64,000 nt of DNA from Tragulus kanchil (GCA_022376925.1 JAIOJX010000025.1:138157301-138221300); one strand, 5' to 3'; counted from the stretch's first letter, positions 23,165 to 35,559 are shown. The notes: generated by a model from the sequence alone, not told the origin. A program made the numbers and translations.

Positions 23165-24107
23165 CAATCATTAATAAATGATTATAATGAGTCAGATGTG
23201 ATTAAGTGACTGAATAACAATGACAGTTGAAATTCTCTTCAATTCAAGGGTCCCGAATCAAGCTCTTTATTTTCTAGAGTTATAGATCCCCTTAATTCCT
23301 TTCCTTTTTCCTTGCCACTGGTCCCTAAGGAAACCTCTACCCGTATGACCATGTCTTTCCTTCTCTTTACCATCCAGCTAGATCTTGCATTCTTAAAGAG
23401 TCAGTATCATTACCACAGGGGACAATATGGATTCCTGAGGGAAGAGAGAATGACAGAAAAGCCTTAGGTGTTAATGATTTGTGGCCTTCTGAAGGCCACG
23501 GTACATTAACAGTGTATCTTTGTATTAAAATTTGATGGAGAAGAGGATAATGTCAAAGAGGACATCTAAAAAAGCTTTTTAGGGTATTATAATGAAGAAA
23601 AGTTTATGAAGCACCCATCTAGGTAGAAATCCTAGCTATTGAAGACCTCAAGTCAGAAAGTGTAGGCCACTGTGAATAGCCCACTGTAGAGGTGGCCACA
23701 CAGTCACCGTGCTTTGTAGGCAGACCCAGACATGGGGAAGGAAAGCATAGAAGAAAACAGATGGTTTCACTTCTAGCACTTGGGCATTTTGAGACAGGAA
23801 GAAGGGAGAGGACTAGATTTATAAGGAGAAATGGGAGAGAGGTAGGAGCAGAGAGGGGATCCAAACAGCTTTGAAACATCTGCATTCAAAGGGACTTTGA
23901 ACAAGCTGTTAAACTGCATATTCCTTTAACCGAAATCTTAACCCGCAACTTAAAAATCATATGAAAACACAGGATTTGAATTAAGTTAATTTAAGAGAAA
24001 TACTAAGTAACTAATTGAATAGAAACTACTTAACTCATATCAATAATAGAGCCTTTAATTTGTATCCTACTTTTTGGTATAATCTCTTATTTTGTCTTGA
24101 CTGACAG
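23165..24107. other. CEP135 intron, unique
   Basis: No repeat or exon recognised. Two opposing short frames near 23620-23885 have no support. It ends in the acceptor ttgactgacag. Confidence 0.6.
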
Positions 24108-24207
24108 AGAACGAGCATTTCAAGAGATGCGTCGGCATGGTCTTTGCACGCCACCCCTTAGTTCTACTCTGAGGTCTCCTTTGCATTCTCCTGAACATAT
24201 AAACTGA
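24108..24207 (+). CDS. CEP135 terminal coding exon with stop
   Basis: The acceptor is cttgactgacag (AG at 24106-24107). The first base completes the arginine codon; then ERAFQEMRRHGLCTPPLSST and LRSPLHSPEHIN run to a TGA at 24205-24207. The coiled coil ends here in a short Ser/Pro-rich tail with repeated SP sites. The exon continues 11 nt as 3' UTR to a donor GT at 24219. Because the stop is only 11 nt from the exon junction, the following 3' UTR intron should not trigger nonsense-mediated decay. Confidence 0.94.
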
Positions 24208-24249
24208 TTATCAAAAAGGTATATATGTAATACCACGTATAAGCAAAAC

Positions 24250-26553
24250 TATTACTAATCTCTGGTTATAAAAATTCCAAGAGTTGTTTTCTGAGCAGGG
24301 GGAGAGGAGATTGCCTAGAAAGGTGGTCGAGATTGTGGAAGTAATGGAGTGTGCTGTATGGTGGTGGTGATATGGGTGTGTACAATTGTCAAAATTCACT
24401 GAACTGAACGTTTATAGCCCACATATCTTATTGTAAACCGTACGTTACTTTAAAAATTAAATGACAATATGAGATCTCACAGGGTAATATTTGATAAAGT
24501 GCCAGATTCAAGGTACAAGTAACAGATCGTGAAAGGATAGACAGAGACAGATGTTATTTCATATTGAAAGCTACAACAGATTTTTTTTTTAAGTAAATTA
24601 TACATACAGAAAAGTGTTCTATCACAGTATATACAGCAGAGTGAATTTTTACAAACGGAACACTCCTATGCACCCTGCACTCAGATCAAGAGACAAAACC
24701 TTTCTTAGGCTTCCTTCTGGTCATAAGCCCTGCTCCAAAAGTAACTGTCGTGGTTATTAGAAGCAAAGATGCCTGTTGTCGAAGCGGTTATAAAGAGCTG
24801 AGACATCCTTGACTGAGGAAGGGTCAATGTGATGTGCTCATTCATTGGACCTCGGAAAGAATGGGTTTGAAAGGTAGGAGGCAACTGAAAAATGCAGTCT
24901 TATTGACAGAAATAGTAAAGTCAGTCCTTCTAAAAATTATGCATTCTTGAACCTCTTTCAGTAGAAGTATATAGAAAATAATTAAACGTTTCCTTAGTGA
25001 CTCAGAATGTGCATAAGGACATTAGTTATGTTTTAGTCTTTAATATACCTCGCCCCAGGGTTTCTTGATATTTGTAGGGCCTACGATTAAATTATTTCTG
25101 ATTGCTGTGCTTTTGCTTTTGTGTTTGTTTATTTGATTAAAACATGTGTTTTCTTCTTTCATTTTGAGGACCACTTCCCAGTGCTGGCTGCAGTCACTGT
25201 GTCCTCACAACTTCTAAGCTGCTGCATTAATTTGAATGTGATTAGATGGAGCTTCGGCTTTTCATTATAAAGCCTCTTGGCAGCTGTGGAACAAACATTT
25301 TTCTGTGCTTGAGTCACAACTGCATTTCAGATCAAGGGTTGGTAAACTGGGGCCTATCAGCCAAATCCACGCCACTGCCTGTTTTTGTAAATTAAACTTT
25401 ATTACTAATCTCTGGTTATAAAAATTCCAAGAGTTGTTTTCTGAGCAGGGGGAGAGGAGATTGCCTAGAAAGGTGGTCGAGATTGTGGAAGTAATGGAGT
25501 GTGCTGTATGGTGGTGGTGATATGGGTGTGTACAATTGTCAAAATTCACTGAACTGAACGTTTATAGCCCACATATCTTATTGTAAACCGTACGTTACTT
25601 TAAAAATTAAATGACAATATGAGATCTCACAGGGTAATATTTGATAAAGTGCCAGATTCAAGGTACAAGTAACAGATCGTGAAAGGATAGACAGAGACAG
25701 ATGTTATTTCATATTGAAAGCTACAACAGATTTTTTTTTTAAGTAAATTATACATACAGAAAAGTGTTCTATCACAGTATATACAGCAGAGTGAATTTTT
25801 ACAAACGGAACACTCCTATGCACCCTGCACTCAGATCAAGAGACAAAACCTTTCTTAGGCTTCCTTCTGGTCATAAGCCCTGCTCCAAAAGTAACTGTCG
25901 TGGTTATTAGAAGCAAAGATGCCTGTTGTCGAAGCGGTTATAAAGAGCTGAGACATCCTTGACTGAGGAAGGGTCAATGTGATGTGCTCATTCATTGGAC
26001 CTCGGAAAGAATGGGTTTGAAAGGTAGGAGGCAACTGAAAAATGCAGTCTTATTGACAGAAATAGTAAAGTCAGTCCTTCTAAAAATTATGCATTCTTGA
26101 ACCTCTTTCAGTAGAAGTATATAGAAAATAATTAAACGTTTCCTTAGTGACTCAGAATGTGCATAAGGACATTAGTTATGTTTTAGTCTTTAATATACCT
26201 CGCCCCAGGGTTTCTTGATATTTGTAGGGCCTACGATTAAATTATTTCTGATTGCTGTGCTTTTGCTTTTGTGTTTGTTTATTTGATTAAAACATGTGTT
26301 TTCTTCTTTCATTTTGAGGACCACTTCCCAGTGCTGGCTGCAGTCACTGTGTCCTCACAACTTCTAAGCTGCTGCATTAATTTGAATGTGATTAGATGGA
26401 GCTTCGGCTTTTCATTATAAAGCCTCTTGGCAGCTGTGGAACAAACATTTTTCTGTGCTTGAGTCACAACTGCATTTCAGATCAAGGGTTGGTAAACTGG
26501 GGCCTATCAGCCAAATCCACGCCACTGCCTGTTTTTGTAAATTAAACTTTATT
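24250..26553 (+). repeat. Tandem duplication D7 (offset 1150 bp)
   Basis: Copy 1 is 24250-25399 and copy 2 is 25400-26553, inside the 3' UTR intron. The copies are indistinguishable in the stretches compared. Copy 1 breaks off inside a DNA-transposon remnant whose complete form follows copy 2. Confidence 0.95.
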
Positions 26554-26679
26554 GCACCGTAGCACACCTGATTGTTTACGTATTAAGACTGCTGTTCTGT
26601 GGTGGCCAAATCAGGTAGTTGTGGCAGAGGCCCTGGGACCCACAGGCCTGAAGTGTCTCTTACTAACTGGCCTGTCACA
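26483..26679 (-). mobile_element. DNA-transposon (hAT/MER type) remnant
   Basis: It starts atcaagggttggtaaactgg and contains ggcctatcagccaaatccac and a cctgtttttgtaaattaaac segment. This is the familiar 'unable-to-find-in-coding' MER pattern of mammalian hAT non-autonomous elements. A truncated copy is at 25333-25399. The exact family is uncertain. Confidence 0.55.
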
Positions 26680-26861
26680 TCACGTAGCCCCTGGAAAACT
26701 TACCGTACATTCATGAGACTTGAAGAGTGAAAAAGCAAGTAGTTCCTTAGTTTTATGAAAAGAGGCCTGACTCCCGGGCATGCCCAGACTAAGGACCACT
26801 GGTCCAGAACACAGTGGATTTCAGCAATTTCTAAAGCTATGATGAATTGGAAAACCTTTTT

Positions 26862-27460
26862 TTTTAACTTATGATAAAATATATATAACATAAACTTTAC
26901 CTTCTTAACTATCTTGTAAAGTGTGCAACTCAGTGGCATTAAATTCACAATATTGTACAACCATTACCACTATTTCCAAAAGTTTTTATCATCCCAAACA
27001 GGAGCTCTGTGTTGATTAAGCAGTAACTCTCCAGTCTCCTGTCTGCCTTTCCTCTGCCCCTGATGACCTCTAATCTACTTTCTGTCTCTAAAAATAGCCT
27101 ATTCCAAATTGTCATATAAGTGAATTTATGCAGTATTTATCTTCTGCATCTGGCTAATTTCATTTAGAATAATGTCTTCAAGGTTCATCTGTGTTGTAGC
27201 ATGTATCAGAACTTCATTCCTTTCATCCCTGAATAACATTCATTTGTGTTTATAGCATATTTTGTTTTTCCATTCATTAGCTGATGGACATGTAGGTTGT
27301 TTTCACCTCTTAGCTATTGTGAATAATGCTACAGTGAGCATTTGTGTACAAGAGTCTGTCTTAGTCTGTTTTTGTATCTTTGGGAGTACCTGGAGTTGCT
27401 GGGTCATAAGGTAATTCTCTGTTTAACTTTTTTTGAATGCTTGCCAAAGTTTTTCTGTTT
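26862..27460 (-). mobile_element. Old L1 3' fragment, antisense
   Basis: Landmarks are gtgtgcaactcagtggcatt, acaaccattaccactatttc, and the later ORF2-antisense part 'ctattgtgaataatgct'. Degenerate and non-coding. Confidence 0.8.
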
Positions 27461-27900
27461 CGTCTTCTAGTAGATGTAGTTTAGAAAGCAGCTACAACCA
27501 TTAACAAATTCCCACAGTATCCTAGTGGTGTTATTAATTGCTAACACATTTCCATCCATATTTTCTGATGCTATCACCAAAACTAATATTAAGGGGCTTT
27601 CCCATAAGTATCCATAAATGAATAGAAATATTCATATCAAGCCATATTTATAATTTCTCCAAAACTTAACTTACATAATCCAGTTTTGCTTTTAATGTTT
27701 TGATTATTACGTCTAAAAATGCTCATTGGAAAAGCATAAAATAACACAAAATGTAAAAGTATAAAACCAAAATCAGTTTTTTTTTCTTTATAATTCATAT
27801 TTATTTAAGTAATTAATAAATGTCTATTAACAGTACTCTCATGTAATCACATATACACAAAATCCTTGACATGGCATTTCTACCAAAATCAGTTTTGTTT

Positions 27901-28169
27901 GGGTTTTTTTGGGCCACTTCTATTGGTCTTTCATTTATCTATTTTCATCCATCTTTGTTTTTTGGTCTGTGTGGGCCTCCTATTGCAGTGGCCTCTCTCC
28001 TTGCAGAGCACTAGCTCTGGGCGCATGCACTCCAGAGCTCTGGCTGCATAGTTGGACACATCGGTCCAGCCGCTCCGCGGCACGTGGCATCTTCCCAGGC
28101 CAGGGATCGAACTGGCGCCCCTTGCCCTACAAGGCGGTGTCCTTATCCACTGGACCACCAGGGAAGCCC
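27901..28169 (-). mobile_element. tRNA-type SINE, antisense
   Basis: The tail ttttttgggccacttctatt comes first and the head ends ccaccagggaagccc. It is flanked by ccaaaatcag (27883-27892) and a matching ccaaaatcag after the head (28170-28179), consistent with a target-site duplication. Confidence 0.88.
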
Positions 28170-28187
28170 CCAAAATCAGGTGTTTTT

Positions 28188-28740
28188 TTTCACATTTTTT
28201 ATTGAAGTAAAATGTACATAAGATCAAGTTTATCGTTTTAACCATTTTTAAGTATACATTTCTCTAGCAGTTGGTACATTCACACTTTGAAGAAGGCATA
28301 ATTCATGATATATATATTTTATCTTAAGTAAAAAAAAGGAAAGTTTTCAAGTCCACTCCACCATCAATCTTCAGAACTTTTTGATCTTTCTCAAGTGAAA
28401 CTCTGTAATCGTTAGGAGACTCCCCAGTTTTCCCTTCCCCCAACCTCTGGCAGCCACTATTATAACTTTTGTCTCTATGAATTTGACTGCCATTTTTACC
28501 TAATGTAAGCAGAATCATGCTGTTAATTTTTTTGTGTGTGTGACTGACTTCTTTCACTTACTATCATGTTTTCAAATTTTATCCATGTTGGAAGTATGTT
28601 TCAGAATCCCCTTCCTTACTGAGGCCGAATAGTATTCCATTCTACATATAACACTTGGTTTATTCTTGCATCACTTGGGTTGCTTCCACCTTCTGGCTCT
28701 TGTGAAAATGTTACTGTGAACAGGGATGTACATGTCTAAT
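28188..28740 (-). mobile_element. Old L1 3' fragment, antisense
   Basis: It begins attgaagtaaaatgtacata and carries the typical 'cattcacactttg' and 'tattccattctacatata' steps of antisense L1. Degenerate. Confidence 0.75.
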
Positions 28741-29008
28741 CCTACCAGATGAACATGTTTAATCTCCAACCCAGAGAAAATAAGCAGTTGGCATTTTGGT
28801 ATGCTTCTTTCTTATGTTTAATTTGTAATAAACATGCACACATGCATAGATATGCACATATATTTTAATATTATATTCAAAATAAGTTTTTAGCAGTTTT
28901 TTGTTTTGTTCTGGGGGGGGTTCTAAAATATTTGTAAAAATATTTGATTGTCCCTGAAATGTGCTGTTTTAAGACTCAGACAACATAATTTACAGTATTT
29001 GTTTGTAA
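28741..29008. other. Intronic sequence, nothing recognised
   Basis: 3' UTR intron of CEP135 with a short G-run near 28912. No feature supported. Confidence 0.4.
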
Positions 29009-29018
29009 TTTTAAACCT

Positions 29019-29283
29019 CCAGTTCAGTTGCTCAGTCATGTCTGACTCTTTGTGACCCCATGGACTGTGGCATGCCAGGCTTCTCTGTCCTTCACCATCT
29101 CCCAGAGCTTGCTCAAACTCATGTTCATTGACTCATTGATGCCATCCAACCATCTCGTCCTCTGTCGTCCCCTTCTCCTTTTGCCTTCTATTTTTCTGAC
29201 ATCAGGGTCTTTTCCAGTGAGTCATCTCTTCCCATCAGATGGCCAAAGTATTGGAGCTTCAGTGTCAGCATCACTCCTTCTGG
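29019..29283 (-). mobile_element. BovB-derived 3' fragment, antisense
   Basis: It begins gttcagttgctcagtcatgt and contains gatgccatccaaccatctcg, cctctgtcgtccccttctcc and gatggccaaagtattggagc. This is the 3' part of the ruminant BovB (RTE) LINE. It is flanked by the 10-bp duplication ttttaaacct at 29009-29018 and 29284-29293, so it inserted as a short unit. Confidence 0.88.
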
Positions 29284-29316
29284 TTTTAAACCTAGACATC
29301 ATATGATCCCTTCTTT

Positions 29317-29610
29317 TTTATTTATTTATTTTAAAACTTTTTTCCTTTCCCCTATCATGCCTCTTTTATTTGTATTTATTTTCATCCATCTTTTTGTTCT
29401 TTGGCATGTATGGGCCTCCCATTGCAGTGGCCTCTCATTGCTTCAGAACACCAGCTCCAGGCTCATGCATTCTAGAGCGCCGGCTCATAATTGGACACAC
29501 CGGTCCAGCTGCTCCGCTGCAGGTGGGATCTTCCCGGGCCAGGGATTGAACCAGTACTCCTTGCACTGCAAGGGTGACTCTCTACCCACTGGACCACCAG
29601 GGGAAGCCCC
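29317..29610 (-). mobile_element. tRNA-type SINE, antisense
   Basis: A T-rich tail, then the body, then the head ending ccaccaggggaagcccc. The target-site duplication atatgatccc lies at 29301-29310 and 29611-29620. It inserted just beside the BovB fragment. The last bases of its head are repeated at 30689 through D8. Confidence 0.88.
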
Positions 29611-29921
29611 ATATGATCCCCTCTTTTGAGCGATTTTTCTGTTAACATTCTCTGTTACCCCATTCTTTTCACTGTGTTATCATTCTTTTAGGACTCATAT
29701 ACTTGGATGTGCTTTTGTAGCTTAAGAAGAATTATCTTTTAAAATATGAAGCAATAGAGAAGAATACTTCTTAACTATTAAATATAATCTGATTGTATAC
29801 AAGCTTTTATAGAGACTATAATTTCAGTGAAAACATTACTGAATTTCTGTTTTTAAGAAATGTACTAATTTTGTTTATCTTTTTTTTTCTTAACCCATCT
29901 TGCCCTTCCCACCTTTTTCAG

Positions 29922-30688
29922 AATGATAGCTTTCAGTGAGTTGGAAAGGACAAACAGTAATGAAATATTTGAATTACTTGTTCCTGAAAATCATGAACAT
30001 TGACACAAATTCTACCTCGGTCAACTTCTATTTAAATCAGTGAATATTTATGTAAAAAATTTGGTTTAAAAGGGCTGTATCTATGTATAAATTTTCATAT
30101 GTAAGAGAGAACAGAGTATGTATTCATAGGGCTAACTGATGCTGTATCTGTATTTTTATTATTCCTGACTTAAATTACTCCACAAAGTGTGTTTATACTG
30201 TGAATTAATGTATTGTTCACATTATGTTTTAATAATCTTTTTCTTAATGAGCCATGATATATGTATGTAAATATTCTTACAGTACTTGTTTTTAAAGTGT
30301 ATTTAGTTTCCACAACTGTGTTTATAACCCATATCTTTAATGCATTCACAGAGGATGATCAGCTTTGATGCTATGCTGTCATGTTGAACCTTTTTCTTCT
30401 AAATGTAAAATTAATTATTTGCCAATTTGCTGTCTGGCATTGAGGGGAATATATTCAGATTTACTATCATAGCGAAAGTCTTGATAAGATAATAGTTACC
30501 ATATATAATGTGTTGGAAAAGCTGTGATAGAAAGAATACATTCATATAGTACGTAGAGTATTATACTGTTTGGCTATCACATGGACTCTTCATGTAATAC
30601 AAATGCTATCAAAATTAAGCTAAAAGCTCTGTTTAGAATTTTATAAAACAATAGAACAGAAATTTGGCACATTTTTCAGTTTAAATAA
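29922..30688 (+). other. CEP135 3' UTR exon, copy 1 (broken end)
   Basis: The acceptor is cacctttttcag (AG at 29920-29921), preceded by a long T-run. Gene order and the donor at 24219 make it the terminal, non-coding exon. It is AT-rich with many TGTAAATA/TTTTTAA-type tracts. The AATAAA at 30684-30689 is followed directly by a SINE head instead of the natural 3' flank, so this copy ends at the duplication junction. Confidence 0.7.
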
Positions 30689-31014
30689 ACTGGACCACCA
30701 GGGAAGCCCATATCCCCTTTGAGCGATTTTTCTGTTAACATTCTCTGTTACCCCATTCTTTTCACTGTGTTATCATTCTTTTAGGACTCATATACTTGGA
30801 TGTGCTTTTGTAGCTTAAGAAGAATTATCTTTTAAAATATGAAGCAATAGAGAAGAATACTTCTTAACTATTAAATATAATCTGATTGTATACAAGCTTT
30901 TATAGAGACTATAATTTCAGTGAAAACATTACTGAATTTCTGTTTTTAAGAAATGTACTAATTTTGTTTATCTTTTTTTTTCTTAACCCATCTTGCCCTT
31001 CCCACCTTTTTCAG

Positions 31015-31800
31015 AATGATAGCTTTCAGTGAGTTGGAAAGGACAAACAGTAATGAAATATTTGAATTACTTGTTCCTGAAAATCATGAACATTGACACA
31101 AATTCTACCTCGGTCAACTTCTATTTAAATCAGTGAATATTTATGTAAAAAATTTGGTTTAAAAGGGCTGTATCTATGTATAAATTTTCATATGTAAGAG
31201 AGAACAGAGTATGTATTCATAGGGCTAACTGATGCTGTATCTGTATTTTTATTATTCCTGACTTAAATTACTCCACAAAGTGTGTTTATACTGTGAATTA
31301 ATGTATTGTTCACATTATGTTTTAATAATCTTTTTCTTAATGAGCCATGATATATGTATGTAAATATTCTTACAGTACTTGTTTTTAAAGTGTATTTAGT
31401 TTCCACAACTGTGTTTATAACCCATATCTTTAATGCATTCACAGAGGATGATCAGCTTTGATGCTATGCTGTCATGTTGAACCTTTTTCTTCTAAATGTA
31501 AAATTAATTATTTGCCAATTTGCTGTCTGGCATTGAGGGGAATATATTCAGATTTACTATCATAGCGAAAGTCTTGATAAGATAATAGTTACCATATATA
31601 ATGTGTTGGAAAAGCTGTGATAGAAAGAATACATTCATATAGTACGTGAGTATTATACTGTTTGGCTATCACATGGACTCTTCATGTAATACAAATGCTA
31701 TCAAAATTAAGCTAAAAGCTCTGTTTAGAATTTTATAAAACAATGGAACAGAAATTTGGCACATTTTTCAGTAAATAAAATTCCTCACTGTACTACTTTA
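31015..31800 (+). other. CEP135 3' UTR exon, copy 2 (complete end)
   Basis: Same acceptor and sequence as copy 1, at offset 1093 bp. It continues through the AATAAA at 31774-31779 into unique flanking DNA. This is the copy whose 3' end looks natural; polyadenylation is expected 10-30 nt after the signal. Confidence 0.75.
31774..31779 (+). terminator. Polyadenylation signal AATAAA of CEP135
   Basis: A canonical hexamer, about 760 nt into the 3' UTR exon, followed by T/GT-containing sequence (cactgtactactttaaaatt). Other AATAAA/ATTAAA motifs occur downstream (for example near 32460), so alternative longer ends are possible. Confidence 0.65.
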
Positions 31801-33857
31801 AAATTTTGAGTACAGAAGGATATGGCACAAATACAGTAAAATATTATGTTAAGATTCCAGTATACATTCAATAATATCCAGTTTTTGCTTCTAACTCTGT
31901 GTTGTAATTTATCATTCTTCCAGAGTAATATATAAGCACTGACCTATTGTGGCATATTAAATACAAAACAACTTTTTACAATCAATTTCAAAGTTCTGAC
32001 TTTAAGAATTTAGATATATACAGATATTAATACAAAAACAAGTAAAAAATAGATTGTCATATAAAAACTAATCGTGTTTGAACCATACACATTTGAAGAA
32101 AATTCTGTTCTCAGTAGATTTCATTATGATCAAAAAAGAACTTAAAAACTAACATAAGAAAATGGAAGACCAGTTACTTATGATACATTTTATTTCTTCC
32201 TGTGGTTTAATAAGGTGGAGTTTGTGTGTGAATGTTTGTGTATACCTGCAGTGAGCAGTGCTCTTTTTCTAAAATTAATATTCCTTATATGTCCAGGTTA
32301 TGCCCTTTGCAGTAGTTCAGTATGTACTAGAGAGTGATGTGGCTGGCTTTTCCACCATCTGTGTAGTTTTATGTATTCTATTTCCTGTGTGAATTCACGT
32401 ATTACAGCAAATTACAATAGAAATGGGACCATTTACAATGTCATATGGAAAATCTTTTTAATAAATATATGTAAATAAATTTTTAAAATTGTCCCCACCT
32501 TTTGCCCCAAACCAACAGCAAGACATATTTTGTTAAGTATTTTATTTTTAATGTTTTCTATCATTAAAAAATGTATAGCTTTCTATAATTGCTATTTTCG
32601 TAACCATGATACTCCAATTTTTTTAAGTAATTTTATCTTAAAATACTGAATGTTCTGACCTTTTATAGATGTTTTTAATTTGTTTTAAATAATTTTAAAT
32701 TATGGAGCTTGACATAGATTTTCCAATAAACTTCCCAGTCAATTTATTTTCTCTTTCTTACAAATAATTTTTTATAATGGTAACAATATTCTTAATTCTA
32801 AAGTTAAGTATAATTAATTTATTCAAATCAAATTTTATCATGTTTGGATAGGGAGAAATTTCTGAACTCAGATTCCAGGCATTTTTTTTTTTTTAGCCGA
32901 CTCTCGTTTATTTCCACTTAGTTCAAGATATAAGAAATGAAGTCAAAGTTTCTGTTTGAAATCCATCTACAAAATGGTTGATCATCCTTTGTGTGTATGT
33001 GTGCAGTTTTCTCTCTTGTAAATGCTATTTGTTGACCACTAATTATCATTGAATATGCCACCTGCTACCTCACCTTATTACAGTCTATCTGACATCAGGG
33101 ATCTCCTGTCCCTCTTCTTTTCAGTTCTTAGATAATTTTAGTATGTGGCTTACTGTCTTAACTCCATTACTTCTGTCCTCGGTCTTTTTATGTCAGTATC
33201 TTCTTGGAACAGTGATTATTGATCAGACTTGCATATTGAAGTTACTTGAAAATTTCTAACAAAAACATTTCTGAACTGTACATCTGCCTAAGTCTATCAG
33301 AATCTCTGCAAGTGAAGCATTGAGTGTTACTTTTTTTATTTTCATTTCTCTAGAGATGACTCTGTTGTGCGACCAGGATTTAAAATGCTGACTGAGAAAC
33401 TAAGCCACCAAACTGACTTCATGATTCATTAATGGGACTCGATCTGTAGTTTGAAAACACTGCTCTAGGTCTTCTCATTAGCTCCAAAGCTCTCACCATC
33501 TAACACCCCACTTCCCCCTCTTTGTAGGTCTCTCTGTTTATTGTGTGTACCCTCACAATTCTTTGACTTTGCCAGGATCTCCGGACACTTGGTTCTAGCA
33601 CCTTTCCCTCATTTAAAAGTTCATCAGTCTCACTTTCCTTTTTTTTTTTATCTGGCACAGACATCATTTTCCTTGTGTATGCTCTAAATTCTGAACTGAA
33701 AACTCAAATCTTGTTATATTCTGGGATTATACATATCTGTAAACAACAAAACTCTGTAAAAACAAAAAGAAAAATCTTATTATATATCCAGTTACTTTAA
33801 TTACTGTGCACCTGTATCAAAGTTTCTGAACATGCCTGGAGAAAAAGAAAAAACAAT
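31801..33857. other. Intergenic AT-rich DNA
   Basis: Downstream of CEP135. No genes are supported. Around 33225-33470 a weak MER/hAT-like stretch ends in gatctgtagtttgaaaacac; otherwise unique-looking. Confidence 0.45.
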
Positions 33858-34079
33858 GATGCTGACTCTTCCTGAAAATCAAGGGCCCACAACACCTGTA
33901 AGAATACTTCAACATTTTATTGATCAATTCACACTTCACCTTTCCCCAACAAGTATTTCACACCTTCTCCTCTTGACTCAAACCTTCTCTCTTCCCTCCT
34001 AATAATTCCATTTAGTGCTTTTTTATGTTTTCTCAACTGCTCCTGTTTTTCTTTGAAGAAGGAACAGGCATAGATACAG

Positions 34080-34478
34080 CTTTAAAATAGTGCATTTGAA
34101 GGTAAGATTGAGGACCTCTTCCAGAAGGCATTAGAGAAAGAGATCAAAAATGTAAAAGAAAAGATGACCATCATGGAGGGTATGTATAGGAATGCCAACA
34201 TACAGGTAATAATGAGCCTTAGAAATGAAAAATGTTAGGAATACAGCAAATAGTTCAAGAAATTATTTTCCATTATTTTGAAGCCCTAAAATAATGGGGA
34301 TAAATGTCCCCAAATTAAAAACACAGTTTGAGGTCTTTATTCAAAGGGCTCAGAGAAAGCCAAGTAGAGAAGGAAAATCTCACATTTAGAACTCAGTACT
34401 GAATTGAAGGAGAAGAATTTAAAAAGCTTCAGGGAAAAAACAAGTGACCTAAAAAGGAACAAGGATCAGATTTACATC
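34080..34478 (+). mobile_element. HAL1/L1 ORF1-type fragment split by an LTR
   Basis: A degraded ORF1-like stretch contains gaggacctcttccagaaggc, caagtgacctaaaaaggaac and aaggatcaga. It resumes after the LTR at about 34812 with acatcaaacttctcaataac and taccctggaaataagaa. It is therefore an old LINE piece into which the LTR inserted. It is repeated in copies at 35161 and, in part, 37080. Confidence 0.5.
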
Positions 34479-34811
34479 TGTTACGGACTGAATTTGTCCC
34501 CTTGAATTCCCATGTGGAAATCCTATTTCTTAGTGTAATGATAGTAGGAGATGGGGCCTTTGGGAGGTAATTAGGTCATGAGGATGGGGCCCTCATGAAT
34601 GAGATTAGTGCCTTCGTAAAAGGAATCCCTAAAAGCCCTTTTGCCCTCTCTGCCATATGGAAGATACAATAATAAGTCAGTAACCCAGCAAAGAGCTCTT
34701 ACCAGAACCTGACCATACTGGCACTCTTATCTCGGACTTCTGCCTCAAGGATTTAGAAATTTCTATTGCTTACCAAAGATAAATTATTGGTAAATTATTT
34801 TGCAATTCAAA
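34479..34811 (+). mobile_element. MLT1-like LTR, copy 1
   Basis: It starts tgttacggactgaatttgtc, then gagatggggcctttgggagg, taattaggtcatgaggatgg, ggccctcatgaatgagatta, ctctctgccatatgg and ctcggacttctgcctcaagg. These are the ordered landmarks of MaLR LTRs. No viral genes. Copies follow at 35560-35893 and (3' part) 36807-37075. Confidence 0.7.
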
Positions 34812-35559
34812 TAGACTGACACAACATCAAACTTCTCAATAACTACCCTGGAAATAAGAACAACATAGTATGGTCCAACTCTCATATCCATACATGACTA
34901 CTGAAACCATAGCTTTTCTTTTATCAATAATCACACTTGATGCTGACTCTTCCTGAAAATCAAGGGCCCACAACACCTGTAAGAATACTTCAACATTTTA
35001 TTGATCAATTCACACTTCACCTTTCCCCAACAAGTATTTCACACCTTCTCCTCTTGACTCAAACCTTCTCTCTTCCCTCCTAATAATTCCATTTAGTGCT
35101 TTTTTATGTTTTCTCAACTGCTCCTGTTTTTCTTTGAAGAAGGAACAGGCATAGATACAGCTTTAAAATAGTGCATTTGAAGGTAAGATTGAGGACCTCT
35201 TCCAGAAGGCATTAGAGAAAGAGATCAAAAATGTAAAAGAAAAGATGACCATCATGGAGGGTATGTATAGGAATGCCAACATACAGGTAATAATGAGCCT
35301 TAGAAATGAAAAATGTTAGGAATACAGCAAATAGTTCAAGAAATTATTTTCCATTATTTTGAAGCCCTAAAATAATGGGGATAAATGTCCCCAAATTAAA
35401 AACACAGTTTGAGGTCTTTATTCAAAGGGCTCAGAGAAAGCCAAGTAGAGAAGGAAAATCTCACATTTAGAACTCAGTACTGAATTGAAGGAGAAGAATT
35501 TAAAAAGCTTCAGGGAAAAAACAAGTGACCTAAAAAGGAACAAGGATCAGATTTACATC

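Larger units (their letters stand above)
29588..31779 (+). repeat. Tandem duplication D8 (offset about 1093 bp)
   Basis: Copy 1 is 29588-30688 and copy 2 is 30689-31779, containing the acceptor and nearly all of the CEP135 3' UTR exon. The first 40 bp of copy 2 lost a few bases against copy 1 (gaagccccatatgatcccct versus gaagcccatatcccct). Junction at an 'aaataaactgg' chimera. Confidence 0.95.

Noticed and set aside
298..24207. Gene as TSGA10 rather than CEP135
   Set aside because: TSGA10 shares the family coiled coil, but the 6912-7097 exon and the Ser/Pro tail fit CEP135, and the following CpG island fits the CEP135-CRACD gene order.
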